Assembly (NCBI GenBank): GCA_944381485.1
Contig: CALWLI010000001.1
Span: forward strand, 60,634-124,633
Direction of reading: 5' to 3'
From: an uncultured Lachnospiraceae bacterium
Lineage (GTDB): Bacteria > Bacillota > Clostridia > Lachnospirales > Lachnospiraceae
DNA: 64,000 bases
Shown: piece after piece, positions 1-8,468 of the stretch
Position numbering within the stretch: position 1 is the first letter of the stretch
Layout of the letters: the number at the start of each line of letters is the position of its first letter
Notes under the pieces: model-generated
Told to the model about the DNA's origin: nothing
What the model saw: the letters and a program-made list of their open reading frames with translations, nothing else
Database searches by the model: none
Translations under genes and position numbers: made by a program

Positions 1-1
1 T

Positions 2-1531
2 GAGCAGAACTACCGATCCACAAAAAATATTTTGAATGCCGCGAACGAGGTGATAAAAAACAATGTGGGAAGGAAGGAAAAACGGCTTTGGACAGACAAC
101 GAGGCAGGAGAGAAGCCGATCTTCAAGGAGTATGACACGGCGGGGGCCGAGGCTGATGCGGTGGTAAGCGAGGCGGCCTCCTGCGGACTTCCCTTAAAAA
201 ATCAGGCTGTTCTCTACAGGACAAATGCTCAGTCCAGACTTATTGAGGAGAGATGCATAGCGAGAAATGTCCCTTACCGCATGGTGGGAGGAGTGAACTT
301 CTATCAGAGAAAAGAGATAAAGGACGTGCTGTCCTACCTCAAAGTAACGGCAAACGGAGTTGACGATCTGGCAGTGGAGAGGATAATAAATGTCCCCAAG
401 AGAGGTATAGGAGCCACCACTGTATCCAGGGTAAAGGACTATGCAAGGATAAACTCTCTCAGCATGTACGATGCACTTAAAAAGGCTCGGGAGATACCCG
501 GAATCGGGGCGGCGGCAAAAAAGATAGCAGGCTTTGTGGAAGTGATAGAGGGCTTCAGAGAGAAGAATGAGGACCCGCAGATAAGCATAAGAGATCTTAT
601 AGAATCGGTAAAGACCGACACAGGATATGAGGAGGAGCTGAGAAAGGATGACGAGATAGAGGCTCAGACCAGAATAGAGAACATAGAAGAGCTTATAAAC
701 AAGGCGGTGAGCTTTGAGGATGACAGCTCCAATGATGACAGGAGCCTTTCAGCCTTTCTGGAGGAGGTCTCCCTGGTGGCTGACATAGATAATACAGACT
801 TCGGAGACGACAGGCTTACGCTGATGACCCTCCACAGCGCAAAAGGGTTGGAGTTTGAAAAGGTCTATCTTGTGGGCATGGAGGAGGGACTGTTTCCCTC
901 CGCCTCCGCAATAAACTCGGATGATCCCGAGGGGGAGATAGAGGAGGAGAGAAGGCTCTGCTATGTGGGAATAACAAGAGCGAAAAGGATACTCAAGATG
1001 TCCTCTGCAAGGGAGAGGATGATAAACGGGGAGATGCGGTATGAAAAGCCTTCCCGGTTTGTGGCTGAGCTTCCCGAGGAAACTGTGGAGAAGGAGATGA
1101 GAAGCTTAAGACCCGCAAGATGGGAGGACTATGATGATGACTATGAATCGCCCATCCCCAGATCAAGGAGCTTTAAAAATGATCCTTCAAGCTTTGCCGG
1201 GAGATTCGGCTTCGGTACCCATACCGTAAATTACGGAGATGAGGGAGGGGTTCCCGGAAGAAATGTCATGGTGGGGAGATTCGGAAGCCTTGACAGAAGC
1301 TCCAAGGGCCCCTCGTCAAAGAGAGTATCCTTCGGCAAGGAATTCTCCGTAAAAAAGCCTGAGCATCTTGATTACGGTGTCGGCGACAGAGTAAGACACA
1401 TAAAATTCGGGGACGGGACCGTAAAAAATATAGAAGACGGCCCTAAGGACTATGAGGTGACGGTGGACTTTGACTCTTATGGGGAGAAGCGCATGTTTGC
1501 AGGTTTCGCAAAGCTTGTCAAAATTAATTGA
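2..1531 (+). CDS. pcrA: ATP-dependent DNA helicase PcrA/UvrD, 3' part (5' end outside the window)
   Basis: The open frame is already running at the first base; the first full codon is at position 2 and encodes EQNYRST, helicase motif IV of the UvrD/PcrA superfamily 1 family. Motif V (MTLHSAKGLEFE) lies near 826-860 and motif VI (EEERRLCYVGITRAK) near 945-990. The protein ends with a linker rich in Arg, Ser and Gly and a Tudor-like tail (GDRVRHIKFGDGTV) typical of Firmicutes PcrA, which in that family contacts RNA polymerase. The enzyme is a 3'-5' helicase for repair and rolling-circle replication. About 510 residues are present, so roughly the first 230-250, including Walker A, are missing to the left. 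A TTG codon at 32 is not a start, because homology extends upstream of it. Confidence 0.95.
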   Translation, partial: EQNYRSTKNILNAANEVIKNNVGRKEKRLWTDNEAGEKPIFKEYDTAGAEADAVVSEAASCGLPLKNQAVLYRTNAQSRLIEERCIARNVPYRMVGGVNFYQRKEIKDVLSYLKVTANGVDDLAVERIINVPKRGIGATTVSRVKDYARINSLSMYDALKKAREIPGIGAAAKKIAGFVEVIEGFREKNEDPQISIRDLIESVKTDTGYEEELRKDDEIEAQTRIENIEELINKAVSFEDDSSNDDRSLSAFLEEVSLVADIDNTDFGDDRLTLMTLHSAKGLEFEKVYLVGMEEGLFPSASAINSDDPEGEIEEERRLCYVGITRAKRILKMSSARERMINGEMRYEKPSRFVAELPEETVEKEMRSLRPARWEDYDDDYESPIPRSRSFKNDPSSFAGRFGFGTHTVNYGDEGGVPGRNVMVGRFGSLDRSSKGPSSKRVSFGKEFSVKKPEHLDYGVGDRVRHIKFGDGTVKNIEDGPKDYEVTVDFDSYGEKRMFAGFAKLVKIN

Positions 1532-1548
1532 TTATGCATAAATTTTGG

Positions 1549-1577
1549 TAGTTTAATAATATAATTAATGGTATAAT
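1549..1577 (+). promoter_or_regulatory. candidate promoter for the small membrane protein
   Basis: A consensus -10 hexamer TATAAT lies at 1572-1577, about 60 bases before the start at 1640. The -35 is poor: TAGTTT at 1549-1554 with 17-base spacing, or TTGGTA at 1545 with an over-long spacer. The intergenic stretch is AT-rich. No convincing pcrA terminator is visible. Confidence 0.35.
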
Positions 1578-1639
1578 AGTAAAAAATCAGGACCGAGTAT
1601 TATAAAGCTTTATGTACCCGGGACAAAAGGAGGTTTTTT

Positions 1640-1945
1640 ATGGACAGATTCAACGAGAAGCTTTCAGCTTTCAGACAGGATACCGGCGACAGGATAGAGG
1701 AGATCATCCACGGACTTAAGATGAAGGAGATCATCGAGAAGAACGAGGAAGAGGAGAAGACAAGAAAGATCATTATAGCTGTCTTTGCGATCGTGGGAAT
1801 AGTTGCGGCTATAGCTGCTATCTCATATGCGGTATACAGATTTGTCACACCTGATTACCTTGAGGACTATGAGGACGATTTTGATGATGACTTTCTCGAC
1901 AGTATAGATGAGAAGGCCGAGGTGCCTGAGGAAAAGGCCGAGTAA
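1640..1945 (+). CDS. small single-pass membrane protein, acidic tail, function unknown
   Basis: This 101-residue protein starts at an ATG preceded by a near-perfect ribosome binding site AAAAGGAGG (1625-1633). Residues 1-42 are charged and probably helical (many Glu, Lys, Arg). Residues about 43-67 form one hydrophobic membrane segment (IIIAVFAIVGIVAAIAAISYAVY). The remaining tail is very acidic, with runs such as DYEDDFDDDF. The arrangement suggests a cytosolic amphipathic N-terminus, one membrane span and an acidic C-terminus. The family was not recognised. It lies 13 bases before the rRNA methyltransferase gene and is probably co-transcribed with it. The strong ribosome binding site suggests real and efficient translation. 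Confidence 0.8.
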   Translation: MDRFNEKLSAFRQDTGDRIEEIIHGLKMKEIIEKNEEEEKTRKIIIAVFAIVGIVAAIAAISYAVYRFVTPDYLEDYEDDFDDDFLDSIDEKAEVPEEKAE

Positions 1946-1958
1946 GAGGAAATACCGA

Positions 1959-3230
1959 ATGGAAAATATCAACAACTGCCTGCTGGCAGGGATATGCGGC
2001 GGATGTAAACACACCGCCGTTTCCTATGCCGAGCAGCTGAAAATAAAAAACGACTATGTAAAAGAGCTGTTGGACAAAGCAGTGGAGAGCGAGTGCGAAT
2101 ATGAGGGCATAATTGAGAGCCCTCTTATTTTTGCCTACAGAAACAAGATGGAGTACAGCTTCGGAGACGAGAGAAAGGACGGGCCTCTCACCTTGGGACT
2201 TCACAAGAAGAGGAGCTACTACGATGTCACAGACTGTGACTGCTGTCTTTTAGTACATGATGATTTCAACAGGATAGTCAAGGCCACCAAAGAATACTTT
2301 TCAGAGCTGGGTGTCACCTATAAGGATAAGAGGAGCCACAAGGGCTACTTAAGACATCTTCTTATAAGAAGGGCTGTAAACACAGGAGATATACTTGTTG
2401 ACTTGGTAACTACAGGAGAGAGCCCTCGGAAGGTGGAAAAGCACAGCGACATAAACGATGACTCAAAGATACTTGAGTGCTACGACAGAGAAGAGGTCAC
2501 AAAGGTCTGGTGCGACAGGATAAGAGAGCTGCCTCTTGAAGGAAACATAAGAGGGATACTTAACACTGTGAATGACAGCATGGCTGATGCCATAAAGAAC
2601 GACAGGACGGACATACTCTACGGCGAAGACTTTATATATGAGGAGATACTGGGACTTAAGTTCAAGATAACTCCCTTCTCTTTCTTCCAGACAAACTCAA
2701 AGGGGGCGGAAGTACTATACAAGAAGGCCAGGGAGTATGTGCTCTGGGATGACAAAGGAGGCCACGGAGAGGGACTCTCGGGAAAGACGGTCTATGACCT
2801 CTATTCGGGCACAGGCACAATAGCCCAGGTGCTCTCACCGAGCGCAAAGGAAGTGATAGGAGTGGAGATAGTTGAGGAGGCTGTGGAGGCCGCAGGTCAG
2901 AATGCTAAGCTCAACGGACTTGAAAACTGCAGATTTATCGCGGGAGATGTGTTAAAGACTCTTGACAGCATACAGGAGAAGCCTGATCTCATAGTCCTGG
3001 ATCCTCCCAGAGACGGAATAAATCCCAAGGCTCTTAAGAAGATAACAGACTATGGTGTTGAAAGGATAGTATACATATCCTGCAAGGCACAGAGCCTTGC
3101 AAGGGACTTGGGCCCACTGCAGTATAGCGGCTACAGGCTCATAAAAGCCTGTGCCGTAGATCAATTCCCCTGGACTGATAATGTGGAGACTATCGCTTTA
3201 CTTTCCAAGCATCAGACTGTAAACGCATAA
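1959..3230 (+). CDS. rlmD: 23S rRNA (uracil-5-)-methyltransferase, RlmD/RumA (TrmA) family
   Basis: This 423-residue SAM-dependent methyltransferase of the TrmA/RumA family would methylate a uracil C5 in 23S rRNA. The N-terminus carries the iron-sulfur ligands CLLAGICGGC (C-x5-C-x2-C), with a further Cys in the CDCCLL stretch. The SAM site is DLYSGTGT near residue 285. DPPRDG and the catalytic-cysteine motif YISCKAQSLARDL follow near the C-terminus. No N-terminal TRAM domain is visible, as in shorter RlmCD-type members. The ATG at 1959 is chosen because AGAGGA (1945-1950) precedes it; the 17 codons upstream overlap the previous gene and look spurious. RlmD versus RlmC/TrmA target position cannot be decided from sequence alone. 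Confidence 0.88.
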   Translation: MENINNCLLAGICGGCKHTAVSYAEQLKIKNDYVKELLDKAVESECEYEGIIESPLIFAYRNKMEYSFGDERKDGPLTLGLHKKRSYYDVTDCDCCLLVHDDFNRIVKATKEYFSELGVTYKDKRSHKGYLRHLLIRRAVNTGDILVDLVTTGESPRKVEKHSDINDDSKILECYDREEVTKVWCDRIRELPLEGNIRGILNTVNDSMADAIKNDRTDILYGEDFIYEEILGLKFKITPFSFFQTNSKGAEVLYKKAREYVLWDDKGGHGEGLSGKTVYDLYSGTGTIAQVLSPSAKEVIGVEIVEEAVEAAGQNAKLNGLENCRFIAGDVLKTLDSIQEKPDLIVLDPPRDGINPKALKKITDYGVERIVYISCKAQSLARDLGPLQYSGYRLIKACAVDQFPWTDNVETIALLSKHQTVNA

Positions 3231-3261
3231 TATAACATATATTGTATCCGATATGGCCATG

Positions 3262-3303
3262 AAAAAAGCTGCGGCAGTTATCCCTAAGGAAGCTGCCGCA
3301 GTT
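3262..3303 (-). terminator. intrinsic terminator of the leftward reductase operon
   Basis: A 9-bp perfect stem (CTGCGGCAG at 3269-3277 with CTGCCGCAG at 3293-3301) is followed on the minus strand by a run of six T (the A-run 3262-3267). It lies just past the stop of the aldo/keto reductase. In the plus direction it is followed by TTGATTTATTTT and may also stop rlmD transcription. Confidence 0.85.
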
Positions 3304-3306
3304 GAT

Positions 3307-4404
3307 TTATTTTCCGAAATATTTTGCTATTTCCTCCATCCTTTCGGACTGGGCTACCTTGAAGGGGCAGCGCCTGTCGCAATGACCGCAGGAGATGCAG
3401 TCAGAGGCCTTTTTGTCAAGCTTTTCATAGTGATCTCTGGCAAGGCTGTCACCTATCAACGCAAGATCATAGTATTTATTTATAAGGCCGATATTAAGTC
3501 CCGCCGGGCAAGGCCTGCAGTGATTGCAGTAAACGCAAGTCCCTGTGACATCCTTGGGACTGAAAGTTCCGATTACAGAGTAATCCCTCTCCTCGGCAGA
3601 AGCCTCTGTAAATCTGACGATTTCTTTTACATCCTCCGTATTGCGTATGCCGGGCAGTACAGTCAAAACCCCGGGCTTGTCCAGAGCATATTGAATGCAC
3701 TGATACTTTGTCAGGGCCTTTCCGAAAGGTGAGGTCTTTTCATCAAGGAGCTGTCCTCCGGAGTAGGGCTTCATTACTGAGATACCTATCCCCTTAGCCT
3801 CGCAGCGGCGATAAAGCTCCATTCTTTCCCCTGCACTTCCTATGGCAAATTCGCCCTGCTGATAATCATATCCGGGATTTATGGAAAACATCAGTTGTTC
3901 TACGAGCCCTGTATCCAAAATAGTATTAATAAGTTCAGGAGTGTGAGAGGAGAGTCCTATGTGATGAACGACTCCCTCTTTTTTCATTTCAAGGAGATAG
4001 TCAAGGACTCCGTTTTTCTGATATGCCTCCCAATCTGATAACTCGTCAAGACAGTGTATAAATCCGTAGTCTATATAATCAGTCCTCAATTCCTTGAGCT
4101 GCCAATCGATCTGGCTCTTTACTTTCTCAATGTCTGTGGTCCAACCGTACTCTCCTGTTTCGTAGTCTGCACCAAAGTGAACCTGATAAAACATATCCTT
4201 GCGGACAGATTCAAAGGCCTTGCCGGCATAGGTGAAGGTCTTTGCCCCTGCAGTTGCAAAATCCGCATAGTTTATACCGTGCTCATGAGCGTAGGAGAGA
4301 GCTGAGACCCCTTCTTTTTCAGATGCTTCAAATATGGGGCCTGTGCCTATACCAATTATACTTATCCTATCTCCCGTCTTGGGATGAATCCTGTATTCCA
4401 TCAT
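3307..4404 (-). CDS. aldo/keto reductase with C-terminal 2x[4Fe-4S] ferredoxin domain
   Basis: This 365-residue protein has an AKR TIM barrel over residues 1-270: an early IGIGTG strand, an NYADFATAG region, the LRTDYIDYGFIH stretch and GLSSH. The C-terminal extension carries two cysteine clusters, CVYCNHCRPCPAG near residue 293 and CISCGHCDRRCPF near residue 340, the spacing of a bacterial ferredoxin domain. The barrel would reduce a carbonyl, with electrons possibly passing through the Fe-S centres rather than NADPH only. The substrate is unknown. The start is ATG at 4404 (a second ATG follows directly); AAGGA lies at 4421-4427. It is the last gene of the flavodoxin-TetR-AKR operon and ends at a strong terminator, suggesting a shared redox or electrophile-detoxification role. 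Confidence 0.9.
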   Translation of the reverse strand: MMEYRIHPKTGDRISIIGIGTGPIFEASEKEGVSALSYAHEHGINYADFATAGAKTFTYAGKAFESVRKDMFYQVHFGADYETGEYGWTTDIEKVKSQIDWQLKELRTDYIDYGFIHCLDELSDWEAYQKNGVLDYLLEMKKEGVVHHIGLSSHTPELINTILDTGLVEQLMFSINPGYDYQQGEFAIGSAGERMELYRRCEAKGIGISVMKPYSGGQLLDEKTSPFGKALTKYQCIQYALDKPGVLTVLPGIRNTEDVKEIVRFTEASAEERDYSVIGTFSPKDVTGTCVYCNHCRPCPAGLNIGLINKYYDLALIGDSLARDHYEKLDKKASDCISCGHCDRRCPFKVAQSERMEEIAKYFGK

Positions 4405-4451
4405 AAATACACTAACATGCTCCTTTCTCAGGCGTTTATAAAATCAAAAGC

Positions 4452-5090
4452 TCAAGATCTGGCGGCAAACGGAGCGAGCATTTTTGTCACAAAGGAATTT
4501 GTTATCTCGTATACAGAATACCTTGGATATTCTATGTGGGCAAGCTCCATTGCCTCCTTTTGCTTTTGAGTAGCGCAGGTGTAGGGATATACTCCGAACA
4601 TAAAGGGAAAAAGGGCGTATATAAACTCCTTTATATCATTTGCACTCATTTTCGGAAAAAACTTTTCCAGACAACAGGAGAGTATCCTCATAGCATCTGC
4701 ATACACAATTTTAAAGGCCACCAGATTTTCTATGCGGCTGTTCCCCTCCATGTCATAGAGATTCATGGACATGAGCTTAAGCATAGAGCCGCGCTTTTCA
4801 AGGCTTTTCGAGAGCTCGTCCGAAAAACTTTCAGTAGAGAGAGAATCATTTTCCGACATTATTTTTTTCAGATCGGAGGTCCATGCCTCGTATTCTCTCT
4901 GAAGAAGGGCGAGAAATATCTCCTCTTTTGTCTGAAAATAATTATAAACAGATGTTCTGGTAAATGAGGTCTTTGCACCTATGTCCCTTATTGAAATATC
5001 CTTAAACCCATGATCTTCATACAGTAAAGCGCAGGCATTTATTATTTCCTCTTTTCGTGAATTCGTGAGTTCTTCTGATCCCTTAGGCAT
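4452..5090 (-). CDS. TetR-family transcriptional regulator
   Basis: This is a 212-residue one-component repressor. Residues 10-57 form a typical TetR helix-turn-helix (IRDIGAKTSFTRTSVYNYFQTKEEIF), followed by an all-helical ligand-binding domain. It lies between the flavodoxin gene (24-base gap) and the aldo/keto reductase gene in one leftward operon. The two copies of a 13-base palindrome over the operon promoter (5618-5632 and 5655-5667) are its likely operators, so autoregulation is inferred. The ligand is unknown; electrophilic or quinone-like compounds would fit the redox neighbours. The ATG at 5090 follows GGGAG at a normal distance. Confidence 0.88.
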   Translation of the reverse strand: MPKGSEELTNSRKEEIINACALLYEDHGFKDISIRDIGAKTSFTRTSVYNYFQTKEEIFLALLQREYEAWTSDLKKIMSENDSLSTESFSDELSKSLEKRGSMLKLMSMNLYDMEGNSRIENLVAFKIVYADAMRILSCCLEKFFPKMSANDIKEFIYALFPFMFGVYPYTCATQKQKEAMELAHIEYPRYSVYEITNSFVTKMLAPFAARS

Positions 5091-5114
5091 ATCTCTCCCT
5101 CTCTTTTAAACTTG

Positions 5115-5585
5115 TCAGTCCTTCAGCACAGCTTTTGCCCAAGCTGACACGCTGCCGCTGTTTAAAAGCTTTCCCTTTTTCCAATCTCCCTTGGGGCAGT
5201 GCTCCTTAAGGCTCTTTTCGGAATTTTCTATGCCGCTTCCTCCTGAGGTCGCAAAGGGGATCAGAGTCTTCCCCGAAAAATCATGGGCCTCAAGGAAGGT
5301 GTCAATGATGCGGGGCTCCACATACCACCATACGGGGAAACCTACGAAAATAATATCATAGTCCGCTGCGTCGACCGAGTCCTTAATGGCAGGACGGCAG
5401 GCGGGATCATTCATCTCCAAAGTGCTGCGGCTCGTTTTATCCATCCAGTCAAGGTCCGCTGAGGTATAGGGCTTTTCCGGAACTATCTCGTAAAGGTCTG
5501 CATCTGCAGCTTCGGATATCTCCTTTGCGACGCGGGCTGTGACTCCGCTCGCTGAAAAATATGCTACCAAAATATTATTATTCAT
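5115..5585 (-). CDS. flavodoxin-like FMN protein
   Basis: This 156-residue flavodoxin-fold protein opens with the FMN phosphate-binding loop YFSASGVTARVA (residues 9-20) and contains FVGFPVWWY (about 80-88) and TSGGSGIENS (about 113-122), all typical of the Flavodoxin_4 family. It would carry one or two electrons with FMN in the cytosol, or act as a small NAD(P)H:quinone-type reductase. It is the first gene of the leftward operon. Its ATG at 5585 follows AAAGGAG at about 7 bases, and its promoter carries both TetR operators. The downstream ferredoxin-tailed aldo/keto reductase is a plausible electron partner. Confidence 0.9.
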   Translation of the reverse strand: MNNNILVAYFSASGVTARVAKEISEAADADLYEIVPEKPYTSADLDWMDKTSRSTLEMNDPACRPAIKDSVDAADYDIIFVGFPVWWYVEPRIIDTFLEAHDFSGKTLIPFATSGGSGIENSEKSLKEHCPKGDWKKGKLLNSGSVSAWAKAVLKD

Positions 5586-5617
5586 GAATGCTCTCCTTTA
5601 ATCATTTTCCGCTTATT

Positions 5618-5632
5618 CTGACACTGTGTCAG
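5618..5632. promoter_or_regulatory. TetR operator copy 1
   Basis: CTGACACTGTGTCAG is a perfect 7+1+7 inverted repeat. It sits at the predicted transcription start of the flavodoxin operon. A 17-base core, ATTCTGACACTGTGTCA, recurs exactly 36 bases away. Confidence 0.8.
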
Positions 5633-5639
5633 TAATTAA

Positions 5640-5668
5640 AACATATCATCATTCTGACACTGTGTCAA
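5640..5668 (-). promoter_or_regulatory. promoter of the flavodoxin-TetR-AKR operon
   Basis: On the minus strand, TTGACA (plus 5663-5668) and TATGTT (plus 5640-5645) are separated by exactly 17 bases. The -35 lies inside operator copy 2, and copy 1 starts about 8 bases downstream of the -10, a layout for strong repression. Confidence 0.8.
5655..5667. promoter_or_regulatory. TetR operator copy 2
   Basis: TGACACTGTGTCA is an inverted repeat overlapping the -35 hexamer. The 36-base distance between operator centres is about three and a half helical turns. Confidence 0.8.
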
Positions 5669-5735
5669 TATATAAAAGTAAGAGGACCCGGTAAAATTAA
5701 CAAAGGAAAAGCGCAGATACTCTTCAGTCAAATCG

Positions 5736-5755
5736 ATACCCTAACAGAAGGGTAT
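5736..5755. repeat. short inverted repeat in the 5586-5881 intergenic stretch
   Basis: ATACCCT and AGGGTAT pair perfectly around a 6-base loop. There is no T-run on either side. The rest of the 296-base gap between the flavodoxin and thrB holds the operon promoter and operators and is otherwise AT-rich without a supported gene. Confidence 0.4.
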
Positions 5756-5881
5756 AGCAGCAAAGAGCCTGAGCCTAAAAAACGATTTTAAAAGATATAT
5801 ACTATATAATATGTTACTGCATAAGTCTAAGCCTTATTAAAGAAGCTTCCTTTATAATATTTTATTCTATGCAAAAACCGG

Positions 5882-6790
5882 CTAAATAACAGCAGCGCCT
5901 TCCTTGCATGCTTCAAGGATAAGTACATCAAAGGCGGGGAAGGCAGTGCGAAGAGCAGCTTGTATTTTTTCGGCAACTTCCTCGTCTCTTGTCATCGCTA
6001 TCATAGTCGAGCCTGAACCGCTTATAAAGAAGGCGTCTGCTCCTGAATCCAGGGAGACTTCTCTTACACTGTCATAATCCTTTATGAGTCCTTTTCTGTA
6101 GGGCTCATGGAGGACATCTCTGCAGGAATAGCCCAAAAGGCTGATGTCACCGGTCTCAAGTGCCTTTACCATGCACAGGGCATGGGAGACAGAGTATACT
6201 CCGTCAGAGAGCCGTATATCCTGCTTTACCACCTTTCTCGCCTCAGAGGTCTTTACCTCATAGTCAGGGATTACTGTTACATACCTCCAGTCTTCATGGC
6301 AGTCGAAGGAAGCGACATGAGGCATTCCGTCCTCCATAAAAGAGGCGGTGAGCCCACCGAAAAGACAGGGCGCCGCATTATCAGGATGCCCCTCAAGCTC
6401 TGTGCAGAGCATAAGGAGCTCCGAGCTCGTGAAAGGATTTCCGAGAAAGCCTTGGGCTGCAAGGACACCCGCTACGGTGCAGGTGGCGGAGGAGCCAAGA
6501 CCTCTTGCCACAGGGACTTGGGACTCTATCAGTATTTTTAAAGCAGGCAGGGATACCTGAGCTGAGCCTTGAGCCCCTGCCTTTTTATTATAATATTCAT
6601 AGGCCTTTTTAAATGCCTTCACCACAAGATTGTCCTCATTACGGAATTCCTCCGGGCAGCCCTCTATTATGAGCCTTTCACTTTTCTCAAATGTAAAGTC
6701 AGAGTAAAGGCCAAGGGCAAGGCCCATGCAGTCATACCCGGGACCAAGGTTTGCGCTGGTGGCGGGGACTCTTATTTTAAGCTTTTTCAT
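5882..6790 (-). CDS. thrB: homoserine kinase
   Basis: This 302-residue GHMP kinase phosphorylates L-homoserine to O-phospho-L-homoserine, the penultimate step to threonine. It shows the N-terminal VPATSANLGPGYDCMGLAL motif (residues 8-26), the ATP loop VPVARGLGSSAT (93-104) and the C-terminal GHMP glycine-rich stretch SGSGSTMIAM. Length matches the family. It follows thrC by 72 bases on the same strand, so the two genes form a thrC-thrB operon. AAAGGA precedes the ATG. Confidence 0.95.
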   Translation of the reverse strand: MKKLKIRVPATSANLGPGYDCMGLALGLYSDFTFEKSERLIIEGCPEEFRNEDNLVVKAFKKAYEYYNKKAGAQGSAQVSLPALKILIESQVPVARGLGSSATCTVAGVLAAQGFLGNPFTSSELLMLCTELEGHPDNAAPCLFGGLTASFMEDGMPHVASFDCHEDWRYVTVIPDYEVKTSEARKVVKQDIRLSDGVYSVSHALCMVKALETGDISLLGYSCRDVLHEPYRKGLIKDYDSVREVSLDSGADAFFISGSGSTMIAMTRDEEVAEKIQAALRTAFPAFDVLILEACKEGAAVI

Positions 6791-6862
6791 AGAAGCGGGA
6801 TCCTTTCACTGAAATGATTATTGGAATAAAACCTTCATAAATCAAAAACACGTAACAAAAGA

Positions 6863-8353
6863 TCAAAAAATCATATCTTCATGGGCTTTCTTCAATATAT
6901 ATCCACCCATGTCCTCTATATCTATGAGATCCTTTCTGATGACAGGCTTTGACTTGAGACTCCTTAATGACTCAGGGGCAGCTGTACCTGTGCCCTCCGA
7001 AAGCTTTTCCATGTAGTAAAAGCCGTCTTTTCCTGCCGAGTCCTTTTCCTTCTCATCAAATATGGCCTCATACACATCCTTGCAGAATTTATAGGGGCTT
7101 GCGGTGGAAAGCAGTACACAGGGAATACCCTCTGTTTTATTTTCCCTCATCACCTTGTAGCCGACTGCCGTATGAGGATCAATAAGCCTTCCGGTATCAT
7201 TATAGGCCCTTCGTATGGCTTCCTTTGTCTCCCTGTCATTGGCGTAGCCTGACTTGAATATTTCCTGCACCTTTGAGAGAAGCTCAGGGGATATCTCATA
7301 CCTGCCTGTCTCGGAAAGGCTTCTCATAAGCTCCGATATAAGGTCGCAGTCTCCTCCTGATATATAGTAGAGCATACGCTCAAGATTGCTTGATATAAGG
7401 ATGTCCATACTGGGGGATATGGTTTTCCTGAATTCTCTGTTTCTGTCGTAGACGCCTGTTGTCAAGAAATCTGTAAGGACTTTGTTTTCATTGCTCGCAA
7501 CAATAAGACTGTGGACAGGAAGACCCATGAGCTTTGCATAGTATCCCGCAAGCACGTCTCCGAAGTTTCCTGTGGGAACGCAGAAATCTACTTCGTCACC
7601 GGGCTTTATGATATTTTCATGGCAGAGCCTCTTATAGCTCTCAAAATAATATACTGTCTGAGGAACAAGTCTTCCTATATTTATGGAGTTTGCGCTGGAA
7701 AGAGATATTCCCGAAGCGGAAAGCTTTTTGCATGCATCAGAGGAGAAAAGCCTCTTAACTCCGCTTTGAGCGTCGTCAAAATTTCCGTTTATAGCGCAGA
7801 CCTCCACATTTTTCCCTTCCTGAGTCGCCATTTGAAGATACTGGATGTCGCTGACCTTTTTGTAGGGATAGAAAACGATTATTCCTATATCGTCCACATC
7901 TCTGAAGCCTTCAAGGGCAGCCTTTCCGGTATCTCCGCTGGTGGCGGTTACGATGAGTATCTTTTTTCCGCTTCCCTTAAGAGCCTTGGACATAAGCTGA
8001 GGAAGCATCTGCAGAGCCACATCCTTAAAGGCACAGGTGGGGCCGTGGTAGAGCTCCAAAAGGAAATCATCTCCTATGGAGGAGAGGGGAGTGATGCTCT
8101 CAGTATCAAAGCTTCCGGTATAGGCGGACTCAACGGCAGCTGTCAGCTCTTCCTCTGTATAATCGTCAAGGAGGAGAGAAAATATTTTTTTGGCAGTCTC
8201 CTTGTAGGAAAGGCCTGAGATCTCATTGAGATCCAAGCTGACCTCCCTGAGTCTGTCGCTTACAAAGAGCCCTCCGTCATCACATAATCCCTTTAAGATC
8301 GCTTCCTTAGAGTCAGCTTTTTCTTTTTTGTTTCTTGTGCTATGATATATCAT
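6863..8353 (-). CDS. thrC: threonine synthase
   Basis: This 496-residue PLP enzyme of fold type II converts O-phosphohomoserine to threonine. The N-terminus (MIYHSTRNK) is the usual threonine synthase opening, and the PLP lysine is Lys110 in GPTCAFKD. The phosphate-binding loop TSGDTGKAAL and the PTGNFGDVLAG stretch follow. The length fits the longer (E. coli/yeast-like) class. The start is the ATG at 8353, preceded by GGAG (plus 8361-8364). An open reading extension of 41 codons upstream would encode an implausible Cys/Phe/Asn-rich leader overlapping the promoter and was rejected. It is divergent from hom, so all aspartate-to-threonine steps after aspartate are within 6 kb. Confidence 0.95.
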   Translation of the reverse strand: MIYHSTRNKKEKADSKEAILKGLCDDGGLFVSDRLREVSLDLNEISGLSYKETAKKIFSLLLDDYTEEELTAAVESAYTGSFDTESITPLSSIGDDFLLELYHGPTCAFKDVALQMLPQLMSKALKGSGKKILIVTATSGDTGKAALEGFRDVDDIGIIVFYPYKKVSDIQYLQMATQEGKNVEVCAINGNFDDAQSGVKRLFSSDACKKLSASGISLSSANSINIGRLVPQTVYYFESYKRLCHENIIKPGDEVDFCVPTGNFGDVLAGYYAKLMGLPVHSLIVASNENKVLTDFLTTGVYDRNREFRKTISPSMDILISSNLERMLYYISGGDCDLISELMRSLSETGRYEISPELLSKVQEIFKSGYANDRETKEAIRRAYNDTGRLIDPHTAVGYKVMRENKTEGIPCVLLSTASPYKFCKDVYEAIFDEKEKDSAGKDGFYYMEKLSEGTGTAAPESLRSLKSKPVIRKDLIDIEDMGGYILKKAHEDMIF

Positions 8354-8418
8354 AAATTTTCTCCGTTTGTGTATTTTAAGGTACTGAATGAATAAAGTAT
8401 TGCGGTTTCTTTTACAAA

Positions 8419-8447
8419 ATGATACAATGTTTGCGTTATAAAAACAA
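8419..8447 (-). promoter_or_regulatory. candidate thrC-thrB promoter
   Basis: On the minus strand, TTGTTT (plus 8442-8447) and TATCAT (plus 8419-8424) have 17-base spacing, leaving a leader of about 60 bases before the thrC ATG. Confidence 0.5.
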
Positions 8448-8468
8448 GTGTTTTTTGCAGAAGGACAG

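Noticed and set aside
5736-5755. Terminator for thrB or the flavodoxin operon
   Set aside because: The 7-bp stem has no T-run on either strand and lies upstream of the flavodoxin promoter; kept only as an inverted repeat.
7511-8218. Plus-strand open frame inside thrC
   Set aside because: It lies wholly within the conserved threonine synthase coding sequence and has no recognisable protein features.
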